From Streptomyces sp. AC1-42W (GTDB lineage: Bacteria > Actinomycetota > Actinomycetes > Streptomycetales > Streptomycetaceae): a DNA stretch of 64,000 bases. The stretch is taken from NCBI RefSeq assembly GCF_003248355.1, contig NZ_QKWY01000001.1:764001-828000 (forward strand). Reading direction: 5' to 3'. Under the pieces are notes generated by a model. The model was not told the DNA's origin and did no database searches. It saw nothing but the letters and a program-made list of their open reading frames with translations. Both the position numbers and the translations under genes were made by a program. Positions 44,771 through 53,260 of this stretch are shown piece by piece (position 1 is the first letter of the stretch; every line of letters begins with the position of its first letter).

Positions 44771-46051
44771 TCAGGAGCGGGTTACCTGGACGCGGTAGTC
44801 GCCCTTCGTGTCCTTTTCCAGGACCGAGATCCTTATTCCGTTCGCCCGGTCCGTGAAGGTGTCGCCCGGTTGGTAGGCGGCGTCCGAGAGTTCGGCGTGG
44901 ACGTTGGGGAGGCGGGTGCAGCCGGGGCTGTCCTTGGTGCTGTCGGTCACCGAGATGGGGCCCTGGCCCGTGTCCACGTCGGAGTTGACCTTGTAGATGA
45001 GGACGCCGGGGCGGCAGATCGCCTCGTCGTTGCCCGCCTGGGTGCGGACCTCCACCGCGTAGCCGGACTCCGCGGTGAGCGGGATGAACGCCAGCTTCAG
45101 GCCGCCCCGGGTGGCCAGGGGTTCCAGGACGTGGTCCGTCGTGCCGGGGCGGGCGGCGCAGCTGACCTGGTCGTTGTCCAGCCAGCCGAGCTTCCACTTG
45201 TGCCAGCCCAGCAGGTCGTTGTTGGCGCCCCAGTCCTCGGACATGATGTCCCAGTGCCCGACCGAGCCGCCGCCCTCCAGGGTGTAGAGGTCGGGCAGGC
45301 CGAAGACGTGGCCGTTCTCGTGGGGGAGGACCCGGTAGCCGGTCTGGGCGTACGAGCCGGAGCCGTCGTCCTGGCGGCTGTAGACGAACGAGGTGTTGGA
45401 CAGCGGGACCCCGTCGGCGAGCGGGGCGTCGTCGTTCCCCGAGAACGTCACCGAGAGCACCGTGTCCAGCGCCGAGGGCCCGGCGTTCGGCGTGACCAGG
45501 ATGTTGACCAGGTCGTACGCGCCGAAGTCCACCTTCGGATCGGCCGCCGCCACGATGTCCTGCACCAGGTGGCGGTAGCCCGGCTCGTACGGGGAGCCTC
45601 GCTCGATCCCGTAGTCCGCGAAGGGCAGCGGCATCCGCAGCCACGAGCGGATCGGGGCCTCCGGTATGTAGGTGAGCCGGCCGTACGAGCTCGTCCGGAA
45701 CCAGTCCGTGGTCTGCGGGAAGAACTCGGCCAGCCGGTCCATGGCCGGCCCGGTGCCCTGCGCGTCCGGGAAGTCGATCATCAGGTTCAGCGCGCGCACG
45801 CGGCCGGTGGAGCGGGCGTAGCCGGGCTCGGTCGGCATGCCCTCCGACATCTGGACGCCCATCGCCGACGCGATCCGGCAGGGGCCGAGTCCGGTGGCCA
45901 GCGGGGCCGTCGCGGCCGGGCCCGCCGCGATCGGGCTCTGGAGGGGCAGGGTGCTGCTGGCCGTCGCCAGGGCCGCGATGACCAGGGACGTTGCGGCGCC
46001 GAGAGCGAGCGGGCGGCGGCGATTGCGTATCCGGCGGCGGTGCTGCTGCAT
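44771..46051 (-). CDS. Secreted M6-family metalloprotease domain protein
   Basis: A 426-aa protein with a twin-basic signal peptide (RRRIRNRRRPLALGAATSLVIAAL in parts; cleavage near 45) and an M6/immune-inhibitor-A-type catalytic domain. The zinc site HENGH (His244-His248) is followed by VFGLPDLY, and an Asp/Glu-rich GHWDIMSEDWG block follows, as in the family. Three or four cysteines suggest disulfides outside the cell. It is probably an extracellular protease. It runs toward the tRNA gene, with 47 nt between them. Confidence 0.88.
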   Translation of the reverse strand: MQQHRRRIRNRRRPLALGAATSLVIAALATASSTLPLQSPIAAGPAATAPLATGLGPCRIASAMGVQMSEGMPTEPGYARSTGRVRALNLMIDFPDAQGTGPAMDRLAEFFPQTTDWFRTSSYGRLTYIPEAPIRSWLRMPLPFADYGIERGSPYEPGYRHLVQDIVAAADPKVDFGAYDLVNILVTPNAGPSALDTVLSVTFSGNDDAPLADGVPLSNTSFVYSRQDDGSGSYAQTGYRVLPHENGHVFGLPDLYTLEGGGSVGHWDIMSEDWGANNDLLGWHKWKLGWLDNDQVSCAARPGTTDHVLEPLATRGGLKLAFIPLTAESGYAVEVRTQAGNDEAICRPGVLIYKVNSDVDTGQGPISVTDSTKDSPGCTRLPNVHAELSDAAYQPGDTFTDRANGIRISVLEKDTKGDYRVQVTRS

Positions 46052-46383
46052 CGGGGCACCTTCCGGTCCGCGGCAGTCGGCCGGCCCCGGCTGCGCTCTG
46101 CCGTCAGCCTCCGCCGGGTGATCGCCGGGCGCTCGCTGGGTGCGCCGTTCGGCTGGTTTCCCCGGCGGCCCGAGCCGGTCTCCCCGGGCGGCCCGAGTCG
46201 GTTTCCTCGGTGACAGTGCACGTGACGCAGGTCACAAAGTGCCCGGAAATAAGCGGGGAGTGTTTCCCCGTTTGCATCGGTGTCCCCGCGAAACGGGGAA
46301 GCGGTCCCCGGTTGGTTCGCCGAACCGGAGCCGCAGGGGAAGAGAGCCGTAGAACAGCGAACCGGAAGACAAGGAGCGCAGCC

Positions 46384-47043
46384 GTGGTCGCCGCCCGTAC
46401 CGCAACCGCCCCCGCGCAGCCGCGTACGCCCAGGCCGAGGGCCGACGCACTGCGCAACCGGGAGCGGATCGTGACGGCCGCGCGCGAGATGTTCGTCGAG
46501 TTCGGGCCCGACGTCCCGCTCGACGAGGTCGCCCGCCGCGCCGGCGTCGGCAACGCCACCCTCTACCGGAACTTCCCCGACCGCGCCGCCCTCGTCCACG
46601 AGGTCGTGCTCGCGGTCACCTCCCGCACCACCGACCGCGCCGAGGAGGCCACCGCCGAAGAGGCGGACCCCTTCGCCGCGCTCAGCCGCTTCGTCCACGC
46701 CGCGGCCGACGAACGCATCGGCGCCCTGTGCCCCATGCTGTCCGGCGGCTTCGACAAGGACCACCCCGAACTGCTCGCCGAGCGCCGGCGCCTCGAAGAG
46801 GCCGTCGAAGGGCTCGTCGCGCGCGCCATGTCCGCGGGGCGCCTGCGCACCGACATCGCCGTCGGTGACGTACTGGTCGCCCTCTCCCAGCTCACCCGGC
46901 CGCTGCCGGGCATCGCCTGCCCGAACATCGACCGCTTCACCCATCGCCACATCCAGCTGTTCCTGGACGGACTGGAGGCCCCGGCCCGCTCCGTACTCCC
47001 CGGAACGGCGGCGACCTTGGAGGACCTGCGGCGCCGCAGCTGA
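46384..47043 (+). CDS. TetR/AcrR family transcriptional regulator
   Basis: A 219-aa regulator. The N-terminal helix-turn-helix (about 25-72) has IVTAAREMFVEFG, VPLDEVARRAGVGNATLYRNFPDR, and a ligand-binding domain follows. GTG at 46384 with AAGGAG 7 nt upstream is chosen over longer in-frame starts. The gene is followed in the same direction by a DHA2 efflux pump after 192 bp, so it is probably the local regulator of the pump. Four GTCNGAC repeats lie between the two. Confidence 0.9.
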   Translation: MVAARTATAPAQPRTPRPRADALRNRERIVTAAREMFVEFGPDVPLDEVARRAGVGNATLYRNFPDRAALVHEVVLAVTSRTTDRAEEATAEEADPFAALSRFVHAAADERIGALCPMLSGGFDKDHPELLAERRRLEEAVEGLVARAMSAGRLRTDIAVGDVLVALSQLTRPLPGIACPNIDRFTHRHIQLFLDGLEAPARSVLPGTAATLEDLRRRS

Positions 47044-47103
47044 CCTGCTCGGCGCCCGCCCCTCCTCCCTCTTCCGCATCCGAACCCGACACCCGACGAC
47101 AGT

Positions 47104-47154
47104 CCCGTCAGACCTACCCGTCAGACCTACCGGTCGGACCTTCCGGTCGGACCC
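47104..47154. repeat. Four tandem 13-bp repeats with a GTCNGAC core
   Basis: Copies start at 47104, 47117, 47130 and 47143. The first two are CCCGTCAGACCTA, and the next are CCGGTCGGACCTT and CCGGTCGGACCC. Each copy holds an odd palindrome (GTCAGAC or GGTCGGACC). They lie between the TetR gene and the pump it probably controls, so they may be an operator array. Confidence 0.6.
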
Positions 47155-47235
47155 GACCTCAGCCGTGCCCGTGACCAGCGGCACGCACGGTTCGCGATCT
47201 CCCGCGCCCTCGCGCGCTCCTAGGTGGCTACTCCC

Positions 47236-48810
47236 ATGTCAAAAACAGCTGATATCCGACTCCCGGACCCCAGTCGCTGGAAGGCGCTGGCGTTCATCGC
47301 GCTCGCACAGTTGATGGTCGTGCTCGACGCCACGATCGTGAACATCGCCCTGCCGCACGCCCAGACCGACCTCGGCATCACCGATGCCAACAAGCAGTGG
47401 GTCATCACCGCCTACGCCCTCGCCTTCGGCGGGCTGCTGCTCTTCGGCGGACGCATCGCCGACCTCTGGGGCCGCAAGCGCACCTTCGTCGTCGGACTCG
47501 TCGGCTTCGCGCTGGCCTCCGCGCTCGGCGGCGCCGCGCAGAACCAGGGCATGCTGTTCGGCTCCCGCGCGCTCCAGGGCGTCTTCGGCGCCCTGCTCGC
47601 GCCGGCCGCGCTCTCGCTGCTCGCGGTGATGTTCACCGACGCCAAGGAGCGCGCCAAGGCGTTCGGCATCTACGGGGCGATCGCCGGTGGCGGTGGCGCC
47701 GTCGGCCTGATCCTCGGCGGTCTCCTCACCCAGACGCTGAACTGGCGCTGGACCTTCTTCGTCAACATCCCGTTCGCGATCATCGCCGCCGCGGGCGCGT
47801 ACTTCGTCATCCGCGAGCCGGCCGGCAGCCGCAACCGCTCCCCGCTCGACATTCCCGGCGTGGTCCTGTCCGCGCTCGGTCTGGTCGCGCTGGTCTACGG
47901 GTTCACCCGCGCCGAGTCCGCGGGCTGGTCGGACGCGCTGACCGTCGGCTCGTTCGTCGCCTCGGGCGTCCTGCTGCTGGCCTTCGTCCTGATCGAGTCC
48001 AGGGTCGCCTCGCCGCTGCTCCCGCTGCGCGTGGTGACGGACCGCAACCGGGGCGGCGTCTACCTCTCGCTGGGCCTGGCCGTGATCGCGATGTTCGGCC
48101 TGTTCCTCTTCCTCACGTACTACCTCCAGGTCGTCAAGGGCTACTCGCCGATCAAGACCGGCTTCGCCTTCATGCCGATGATCGCGGGCATGATCACCGG
48201 GTCCACGCAGATCGGCGCCCGGCTGATGACCCGGATTCCGGCCCGTACGCTGATGGGCCCCGGCTTCCTGACCGCCGCCGTGGGCATGCTGCTGCTGACG
48301 CGGCTGGACATCGACTCCTCGTACGCCGCCGTCATCCTGCCCGGCCAGCTGCTGCTGGGTCTGGGCATGGGCACGGCGTTCATGCCGGCCATGTCGCTGG
48401 CGACGCACGGGGTCGAGGCGCGTGACGCCGGTGTGGCCTCCGCGATGGTCAACACCTCGCAGCAGGTCGGCGGTGCGATCGGTACGGCCCTGCTGAACAC
48501 GATCGCCGCCTCGGCCGCCACGGCGTACGCCACCTCGCACGCCGCGCTCGGCGCCAAGGACCCCGAGCTGCTGAAGCTCCAGTCGATGGTGCACGGCTTC
48601 ACCGGAGCCATCTGGTGGGCGGTCGGCATCCTGGTGGTGGCCGCCGCGATCGCGCTGACCTTCATCAACGCGGGCCGTCCGACAGCGGGCACGCCGACGA
48701 GCGGCGGTTCCGGTTCCGGTTCCGGTTCTGCCGCCGGTTCCGCCTCCGGCACGGAGGGTGGCGCCGACGGCGTCGAGGACGAGTTCAGGGTCCCGGTCGT
48801 CGCTTCCTAA
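47236..48810 (+). CDS. MFS transporter, DHA2 family
   Basis: A 524-aa, 14-helix pump with the DHA2 motifs LMVVLDATIVNIALPHAQ (helix 1), WVITAYALAFGGLLLFGGRIADLWGRKR (in parts) and a long acidic, Gly/Ser-rich tail. The tail encodes a SGSGSG tract from GGTTCC repeats near 48,705-48,725. ATG at 47236 has AGGTGG 8 nt upstream. A GTG four codons earlier is less likely. The TAA stop lies inside the 9-bp sequence repeated at the other side of the IS110 element, so the insertion leaves the protein whole. Confidence 0.92.
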   Translation: MSKTADIRLPDPSRWKALAFIALAQLMVVLDATIVNIALPHAQTDLGITDANKQWVITAYALAFGGLLLFGGRIADLWGRKRTFVVGLVGFALASALGGAAQNQGMLFGSRALQGVFGALLAPAALSLLAVMFTDAKERAKAFGIYGAIAGGGGAVGLILGGLLTQTLNWRWTFFVNIPFAIIAAAGAYFVIREPAGSRNRSPLDIPGVVLSALGLVALVYGFTRAESAGWSDALTVGSFVASGVLLLAFVLIESRVASPLLPLRVVTDRNRGGVYLSLGLAVIAMFGLFLFLTYYLQVVKGYSPIKTGFAFMPMIAGMITGSTQIGARLMTRIPARTLMGPGFLTAAVGMLLLTRLDIDSSYAAVILPGQLLLGLGMGTAFMPAMSLATHGVEARDAGVASAMVNTSQQVGGAIGTALLNTIAASAATAYATSHAALGAKDPELLKLQSMVHGFTGAIWWAVGILVVAAAIALTFINAGRPTAGTPTSGGSGSGSGSAAGSASGTEGGADGVEDEFRVPVVAS

Positions 48811-50105
48811 TGCTGTTGTCAAACGGCCGCAGTCGCTGAGGGTGTGACTTGATAGCACCGTCGGTCACGGATCAGGGCCCACAGGACGTTGACGCGTCGG
48901 CGGGCGAGGGCGAGCACGGCTTGGACGTGCTTCTTCCCCTCGGCGCGTTTGCGGTCGTAGAACTTCCGCGAGTTCGGGTCGTAGCGGACGCTGACCAGCG
49001 CGGAGGTGTAGAAGACGCGCTGGAGTCTTCGGTGGTAATTGAGCGGCCGGTGGAGGTTGCCACTGACCTTGCCCGAGTCGCGAGGGGCGGGGGCGACGCC
49101 GGCGAAGGCCGCCAGGGCGTCCGGGGAGCCGAAGTCGTCCAGGCTGCCGCCGATAGCGGCGAGGAACTCGGCACCGAGCACGGTGCCGATGCCCGGGACG
49201 CTCTGGACTATGTCGGCGAGTTCGTGCTCGCGAAACCGGCCCTCGATGAGCTTGTCCATCTCGGAGATCTGCTCGTTGAGGGCCATCACCTCCTCGGCCA
49301 GGGTGTGGACCAGCTTGGCGGTGGTCTTCTCCCCGGGGACGGCGGTGTGCTGTCGCTCGGCGGCCTCAACTGCTGTTTCGGCCAAGGCTCTTGCGTTGCG
49401 GACCTTGCGGTTGGCCAGCCATTTGGTCAGCCGCGCGGTCCCGGCGCGGCGGATCGCGGCCGGAGCCTGGTAGCCCGTCAGCAGCCTGAGCGGGCCGGTG
49501 TTGGTCACGTCCAAGGCACGCTCAAGGGCCGGGAACATGCTCAGCAGGGTGCCGCGCAGCCGGTTCACCACGCGGGTGCGGTCTTCGACCAGGTCGGCAC
49601 GGCGTCCGGTCAGCAGCTTGAGTTCGATGGCGGCTTCGTCACCGGGGCGGATGGGCCGCAGGTCACGACGCATCCGGGCCTGGTCGGCGATCACGTAGGC
49701 GTCGCGGGCGTCGGTCTTGCCCTCGCCGCGGTAGCCGTCGGATGCCCGGTTCACCAGACGGCCGGGGATGTAAAGGACTTCCTGGCCGTGGTTGATCAGC
49801 AGAGCCAGCAGCAGCGCGGGCTCCCCGCCGGTCATATCGATGGCCCAGGTCACCTGGCGGCCGTCGGCCAGGTCGAGGACGTCACCGATCAACTTCAGCA
49901 GCTCGGGCTCATCGTTGGCGACCCGCCGCGACAGCAGGGTCTTGCCCCCGGCGTCCAGCGCGAGGCCGTGATGGTGGCCCTTGCCACTGTCGATCCCCGC
50001 CCATATCCGGCTCATCGTGCTCCTGACGTACGTGTGCGTGCTGTTCGTACCACGGACGACCTCGCCGGCATTGCTCTACACAGCGACTTGTTCGCACTTC
50101 CTAAT
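48803..50105 (-). mobile_element. IS110-family insertion sequence
   Basis: The element holds one transposase gene. The 9-mer CTTCCTAAT occurs at 48803-48811 (across the stop codon of the MFS gene) and again at 50097-50105, marking probable borders. IS110 elements do not make classical terminal inverted repeats and recombine at a short shared core. This reading leaves only about 90 nt of non-coding sequence 5' of the transposase gene. The right border could lie further out, to about 50,250, if a full-length bridge RNA region is present. Confidence 0.65.
48819..50015 (-). CDS. IS110 family transposase (DEDD recombinase)
   Basis: A 398-aa recombinase. The N-terminal DEDD/RuvC-like domain begins with WAGIDSGKGHHHGLALD (catalytic Asp near 9) and continues through KTDARDAYVIADQARM. 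The C-terminal Transposase_20 domain has VQSVPGIGTVLGAEFLAAIG and AFAGVAPAPRDSGK, the latter region carrying the catalytic serine of the family in its vicinity. The length is complete, so the element may be active. IS110 enzymes use a bridge RNA made from the non-coding end to choose donor and target. Confidence 0.93.
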   Translation of the reverse strand: MSRIWAGIDSGKGHHHGLALDAGGKTLLSRRVANDEPELLKLIGDVLDLADGRQVTWAIDMTGGEPALLLALLINHGQEVLYIPGRLVNRASDGYRGEGKTDARDAYVIADQARMRRDLRPIRPGDEAAIELKLLTGRRADLVEDRTRVVNRLRGTLLSMFPALERALDVTNTGPLRLLTGYQAPAAIRRAGTARLTKWLANRKVRNARALAETAVEAAERQHTAVPGEKTTAKLVHTLAEEVMALNEQISEMDKLIEGRFREHELADIVQSVPGIGTVLGAEFLAAIGGSLDDFGSPDALAAFAGVAPAPRDSGKVSGNLHRPLNYHRRLQRVFYTSALVSVRYDPNSRKFYDRKRAEGKKHVQAVLALARRRVNVLWALIRDRRCYQVTPSATAAV

Positions 50106-50291
50106 CGGCGGCCGAGTCGTCGTGGGGCGCCGGGCGGCGAAGCGATGGTAGCCACGAAACGGCAGCCCACTGATAGCCACACCCAGCACCCCTGGGCGAC
50201 CCAACCCTACGAATGGCTCGATCAACCCGATCAAGAAGGTAGAGCCCACTGACGGCCGGTGCCCGGCACCGCCCCCGCGCGGATACGTTTC

Positions 50292-50325
50292 TGCCCCGGT
50301 TCCCCGTACAGAGGGAACCGGGGCA
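50292..50325 (-). terminator. Terminator hairpin downstream of the MarR gene
   Basis: TGCCCCGGTTCCC (50292-50304) and GGGAACCGGGGCA (50313-50325) form a perfect 13-bp stem with an 8-nt loop, 33 nt past the MarR stop codon on the minus strand. It is symmetric, so it may also stop transcription coming from the IS side. Confidence 0.8.
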
Positions 50326-50331
50326 GGCCCA

Positions 50332-50375
50332 TGTCTCAGCGCAGCCAGGGAAGTGTCTCAGCGCAGCCAGGGAAG
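50332..50375. repeat. Perfect 22-bp tandem duplication over the MarR stop codon
   Basis: Positions 50332-50353 and 50354-50375 are identical. Each copy contains TCTCAGCGCAGCCAGGG, the reverse complement of the last MarR codons plus the TGA stop. The MarR protein ends in the copy nearest its gene, so the second copy is a non-coding duplicate. Replication slippage is the simplest origin. Confidence 0.85.
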
Positions 50376-50870
50376 GTCGGCGTCCGCGCTCTCCGGCTGG
50401 AGGCCGGCCGCCAGCACCTTCATGATCTCGCCCAGCGAGCGCACCTGGTCGGGCGTGAGGCGGTCGAACATCGCCTGACGGACGGCCTTCACATGGCCGG
50501 GGGCCGAACGGCGGAGCATCTCGTAGCCGTCCGGGGTGAGAACGGCGTTCTGGCCGCGCTTGTCGGAGGGGCAGTCCTCGCGGCGTACCCAGCCGTTCCG
50601 CTCCAGCCGCGCGACCGCGTGCGAGAGGCGCGAGCGGGTGATCTTGGCGGCCTTGGCCAGTTCCGTCATCCGCATCTGGCGGCGCGGCGCCTGGGAGAGC
50701 TGGACGAGCAGGCCGTAGTAGATGTGCGGCATGCCGGCGTCGGCCTGCAACTGGCGGTCGAGGTGATCCTCCAGGAGCGTGGTGGCGTGCAGATAGGCCC
50801 GCCAGACGCATTGCTCCTCGTCGGTGAGCCAGTGCGGCGCACTGGTTGATGCCGTGGTCATGTACTCCAT
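50358..50870 (-). CDS. MarR family winged-helix transcriptional regulator
   Basis: A 170-aa MarR protein with the wHTH at about 55-110 (RMTELAKAAKITRSRLSHAVARLERNGWV, then the wing REDCPSDKRGQNAVLT). It is divergent from the extradiol dioxygenase gene, with a 170-bp gap that holds an 18-bp palindrome, so it is very likely a repressor of that gene and of itself. ATG at 50870 is used; a second ATG at 50861 is possible. No Cys in a redox-sensing position is evident except near 20 and 95. Confidence 0.9.
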   Translation of the reverse strand: MEYMTTASTSAPHWLTDEEQCVWRAYLHATTLLEDHLDRQLQADAGMPHIYYGLLVQLSQAPRRQMRMTELAKAAKITRSRLSHAVARLERNGWVRREDCPSDKRGQNAVLTPDGYEMLRRSAPGHVKAVRQAMFDRLTPDQVRSLGEIMKVLAAGLQPESADADLPWLR

Positions 50871-50931
50871 TGTACGACCTTTTCTTGAAAGTTTAACTAG
50901 ATAAGGCTAAGGTCTCTCAAGGTAGGAGCTT

Positions 50932-50949
50932 GAAGATTAAATAATCTTC
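50932..50949. promoter_or_regulatory. Operator-like palindrome between MarR and dioxygenase genes
   Basis: GAAGATTAAATAATCTTC has perfect 8-bp arms around AA, in an AT-rich divergent promoter region. A smaller AGTTTAACT element lies at about 50,890-50,898, and two near-copies of CTCGAACCT(A)TGAGT lie at 50967-50995. The MarR protein is the obvious candidate ligand. Confidence 0.6.
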
Positions 50950-51040
50950 CCTGTCGAACATCGAAGCTCGAACCTATGAGTCTCGAACCTTGAGTCTCCC
51001 GCCGAAGACTTACCTTGAGCAGCCGCAGTTGGGGAGTGTC

Positions 51041-51823
51041 ATGACAATCACCGCGGAGCGCATGCCCGCCCTCTACCTCTCCCACGGCGCCCCGCCCCTG
51101 GCCGACGACCCCGTCTGGCCCGGCGAGCTGGCCGCCTGGTCCGCGGACCTGCCGCGTCCCACCGCGATCCTCATCGTGTCCGCCCACTGGGAGGAGGCTC
51201 CGCTCGCGCTCGGCGCGACCGTGACGGCCCCGCTGGTGTACGACTTCTGGGGCTTCCCGGCCCACTACTACCAGGTGCGTTACGCCGCCCCCGGCGCCCC
51301 GCACCTCGCCGAGAGCGTACGCAAGCTGCTGCGCGGCGCGGGTACGCCGGTCCAGGACATCCCGGACCGGGGCCTCGACCACGGAGCCTACGTACCGCTG
51401 GTCGAGATGTTCCCGGACGCCGACGTTCCGGTGCTCCAGATCTCCATGCCGACGCTCGACCCGCAGAAGCTGATGGACATCGGGCGCAAGCTGGCGCCGC
51501 TGCGCGACGAGGGCGTCCTGATCATCGGCAGCGGCTTCTTCACGCACAACCTCGCCGCCCTGCGGCACGCGGGCGGCGGCACCCCCGGCTGGTCGGCGGA
51601 GTTCGACGACTGGGGGAACCGCGCGCTCCGGGCGCAGGACGTCGACGCCCTCCTGGACTTCGAGCACAAGTCCCCGGCGGGCCGGCTGGCCCACCCGCGC
51701 ACCGAGCACTTCGCCCCGCTGTTCGTCACCCTCGGCGCGGCGGAGGGCGAGCTGGACCGGGGCCGCAGCGTGATCGACGGCTTCTGGATGGGACTGGCGA
51801 AGCGGTCGGTGCAGTTCGGGTAG
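51041..51823 (+). CDS. Class III extradiol ring-cleavage dioxygenase (DODA-type)
   Basis: A 260-aa protein of the 4,5-DOPA-dioxygenase-like family. The metal-binding His residues are in LYLSHGAPP (near 15), SAHWEE (near 50) and LDHGAYVPL (near 113). GSGFFTHNL (near 168) completes the active site. Such enzymes open catechol rings, but many MarR-linked members act in quinone or catechol stress. ATG at 51041 has GGGGAG upstream. Its divergent partner is the MarR gene. Confidence 0.9.
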   Translation: MTITAERMPALYLSHGAPPLADDPVWPGELAAWSADLPRPTAILIVSAHWEEAPLALGATVTAPLVYDFWGFPAHYYQVRYAAPGAPHLAESVRKLLRGAGTPVQDIPDRGLDHGAYVPLVEMFPDADVPVLQISMPTLDPQKLMDIGRKLAPLRDEGVLIIGSGFFTHNLAALRHAGGGTPGWSAEFDDWGNRALRAQDVDALLDFEHKSPAGRLAHPRTEHFAPLFVTLGAAEGELDRGRSVIDGFWMGLAKRSVQFG

Positions 51824-51842
51824 CGGTCACGGCCCCCGGTGC

Positions 51843-52907
51843 TCAGAACGCCGGAGGGTTCAGCTCCACCGAGCGCAGCGCGGCCGCCAGCGCCGTGGCG
51901 TCACCGATGTCCAGCGCGGTGTCCGTGAACTTGATGGTGTGGTCGTCGCCGTGCGCAGCCGCCCGCGCGAACACCTCGTCGGCCGTGAGCGAGGCCGCGT
52001 ACCCGGCCGGCGGCGCGACGGCTTCGGCGGGCGTGTAGGCGGCGGTCACCGCGGCGCTCGCCGCCCACGCGGCCGCCACGCTCGGCGCCCACAGCTCGGG
52101 CGGCAGCGCCGGCAGCGTCCGCAGTACGGCGTTGGGCGCGGTCGCCGCGTGCACCAGCATGACCGGCTCGCCGTGCCCGTACTCCGCGTAGCGGTGGGTC
52201 GCCGCCCGCACCAGCTCCGCCAGCCGGTCGCGCGCCTCCCGCGCATCGCTCAGGGGCGCGCCCGGCCACTGCGGGAACCCCGTGAGCTGGTCCAGCCGGG
52301 ACCGGATGCCGCCGCTCTGGTCGGGCACCCGCGCCACGGCGGCCAGCGCGGCCCCGGCGTCCGGGACGGGGGCGAGCGGGGTCAGCGGGGGCAGCGGGTC
52401 GTGGCGGGCGGCCCAGTAGCCGAGGGCGTGGGCCAGCTCCCCGACGCGGGGACCGCTCTCCTCGGCCGCCAGCAGGGTGCGCACGCTGTGGCCGACCCGG
52501 ATCACCGGATGCGTGGCGCCGCCCGCGATGCCGGGGAGCAGCCGGGGCCACCACTCGGCGAGCACGTCGCGCCAGGGGCGGTCGGCGGTCTCCCGTTCGA
52601 AGTACACCGCCCAGTCGGCGATGCGGCGGGGGTCGCCCAGGGCCTCCCGCCAGTTGTCCGGGGTGACCTCGGCGAAGCGGTCCGGCATGTCCTCCAGCTT
52701 CGCCCGGTAGTGGTCGATCCAGCGGTGCACGCCCGGCGCCTGGCCGTGGCGGACGAGCGCTTCGACGGCCATGGGCGCGTGGTTGCTCAGCCAGCCGTTG
52801 TGCTCGGGGCCGTAGGAGTGCAGCCGTTCCAGGGCCTCGTCGAGGGTGCCGGAGGCGTCGGGGGCGGCGGTGGACTCGGATGCGATTCGGGGGGTCGTCT
52901 CGTTCAT
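51843..52907 (-). CDS. Questin oxidase-like (DUF4243) protein
   Basis: A 354-aa protein. The N-terminal LDEALERLHSYGPEHNGWLSNHAPMAVEAL (in parts), then HRWIDHYRAKL, and the C-terminal HGDDHTIKFTDTAL are hallmarks of the questin-oxidase-like family, including the conserved His residues that suggest a metal- or cofactor-independent Baeyer-Villiger oxygenase. The ATG at 52907 is chosen, because the longer frame upstream has no similarity. It converges with the dioxygenase gene, leaving 19 nt between the stops. Confidence 0.85.
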   Translation of the reverse strand: MNETTPRIASESTAAPDASGTLDEALERLHSYGPEHNGWLSNHAPMAVEALVRHGQAPGVHRWIDHYRAKLEDMPDRFAEVTPDNWREALGDPRRIADWAVYFERETADRPWRDVLAEWWPRLLPGIAGGATHPVIRVGHSVRTLLAAEESGPRVGELAHALGYWAARHDPLPPLTPLAPVPDAGAALAAVARVPDQSGGIRSRLDQLTGFPQWPGAPLSDAREARDRLAELVRAATHRYAEYGHGEPVMLVHAATAPNAVLRTLPALPPELWAPSVAAAWAASAAVTAAYTPAEAVAPPAGYAASLTADEVFARAAAHGDDHTIKFTDTALDIGDATALAAALRSVELNPPAF

Positions 52908-53172
52908 AGCAGTGACGCTATGCACCCGGCGCCTGCCCGGTAACGGGCTGCGGTCCCAGGGCGCGCGGGGCATGGGGCCTAGGACTCCGGTCCCGCTCCG
53001 TCCGGCTCCGGCTCCGTCCGGCTCCGGTCCGGGGCTGGGACGCCCGTCACAGCGCGGCTTCGGGCGCAACTCGGAGCCGGTGAGCGGCGTCTTCCGGGGT
53101 ACTCGTGCACCCTGCGCTCGGCCTGGTGGCGGAACAGAGTACTGCATGATCGCGAAATTGAATGCCAGGCAT

Positions 53173-53200
53173 GGGAATTCTGTCCGGATTCCAGTCGTTG
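53173..53200 (+). promoter_or_regulatory. SigR-type promoter of hrdD
   Basis: GGGAAT (53173-53178), an exact 18-nt spacer and GTTG (53197-53200) match the SigR consensus GGGAAT-N18-GTT. It lies 60 nt before the hrdD start. In S. coelicolor hrdD belongs to the SigR (thiol-oxidative stress) regulon. A GGAAC at 53131-53135 could be the -35 of a second, SigE-type promoter. Apart from these, nothing is seen in the 353-bp gap from 52908. Confidence 0.85.
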
Positions 53201-53260
53201 TTTCCATCGGATGCAGGGCACCCGAGAGGGTGTCGCGACCTACTCAGCAAGGGAGCACGC

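Noticed and set aside
47104..47154. CRISPR array
   Set aside because: Units of 13 bp directly abut with no spacers. No cas genes are in the window.
48700..48750. Hexanucleotide GGTTCC repeat as a regulatory repeat
   Set aside because: It is in frame and encodes the Gly/Ser tail of the DHA2 protein, so it is a low-complexity coding repeat.
47239..48858. 539-codon minus-strand frame opposite the DHA2 gene
   Set aside because: Arg/His/Gln-rich shadow with no motif.
48849..50252. 467-codon plus-strand frame across the IS110 element
   Set aside because: Shadow of the transposase gene; no recognisable domain.
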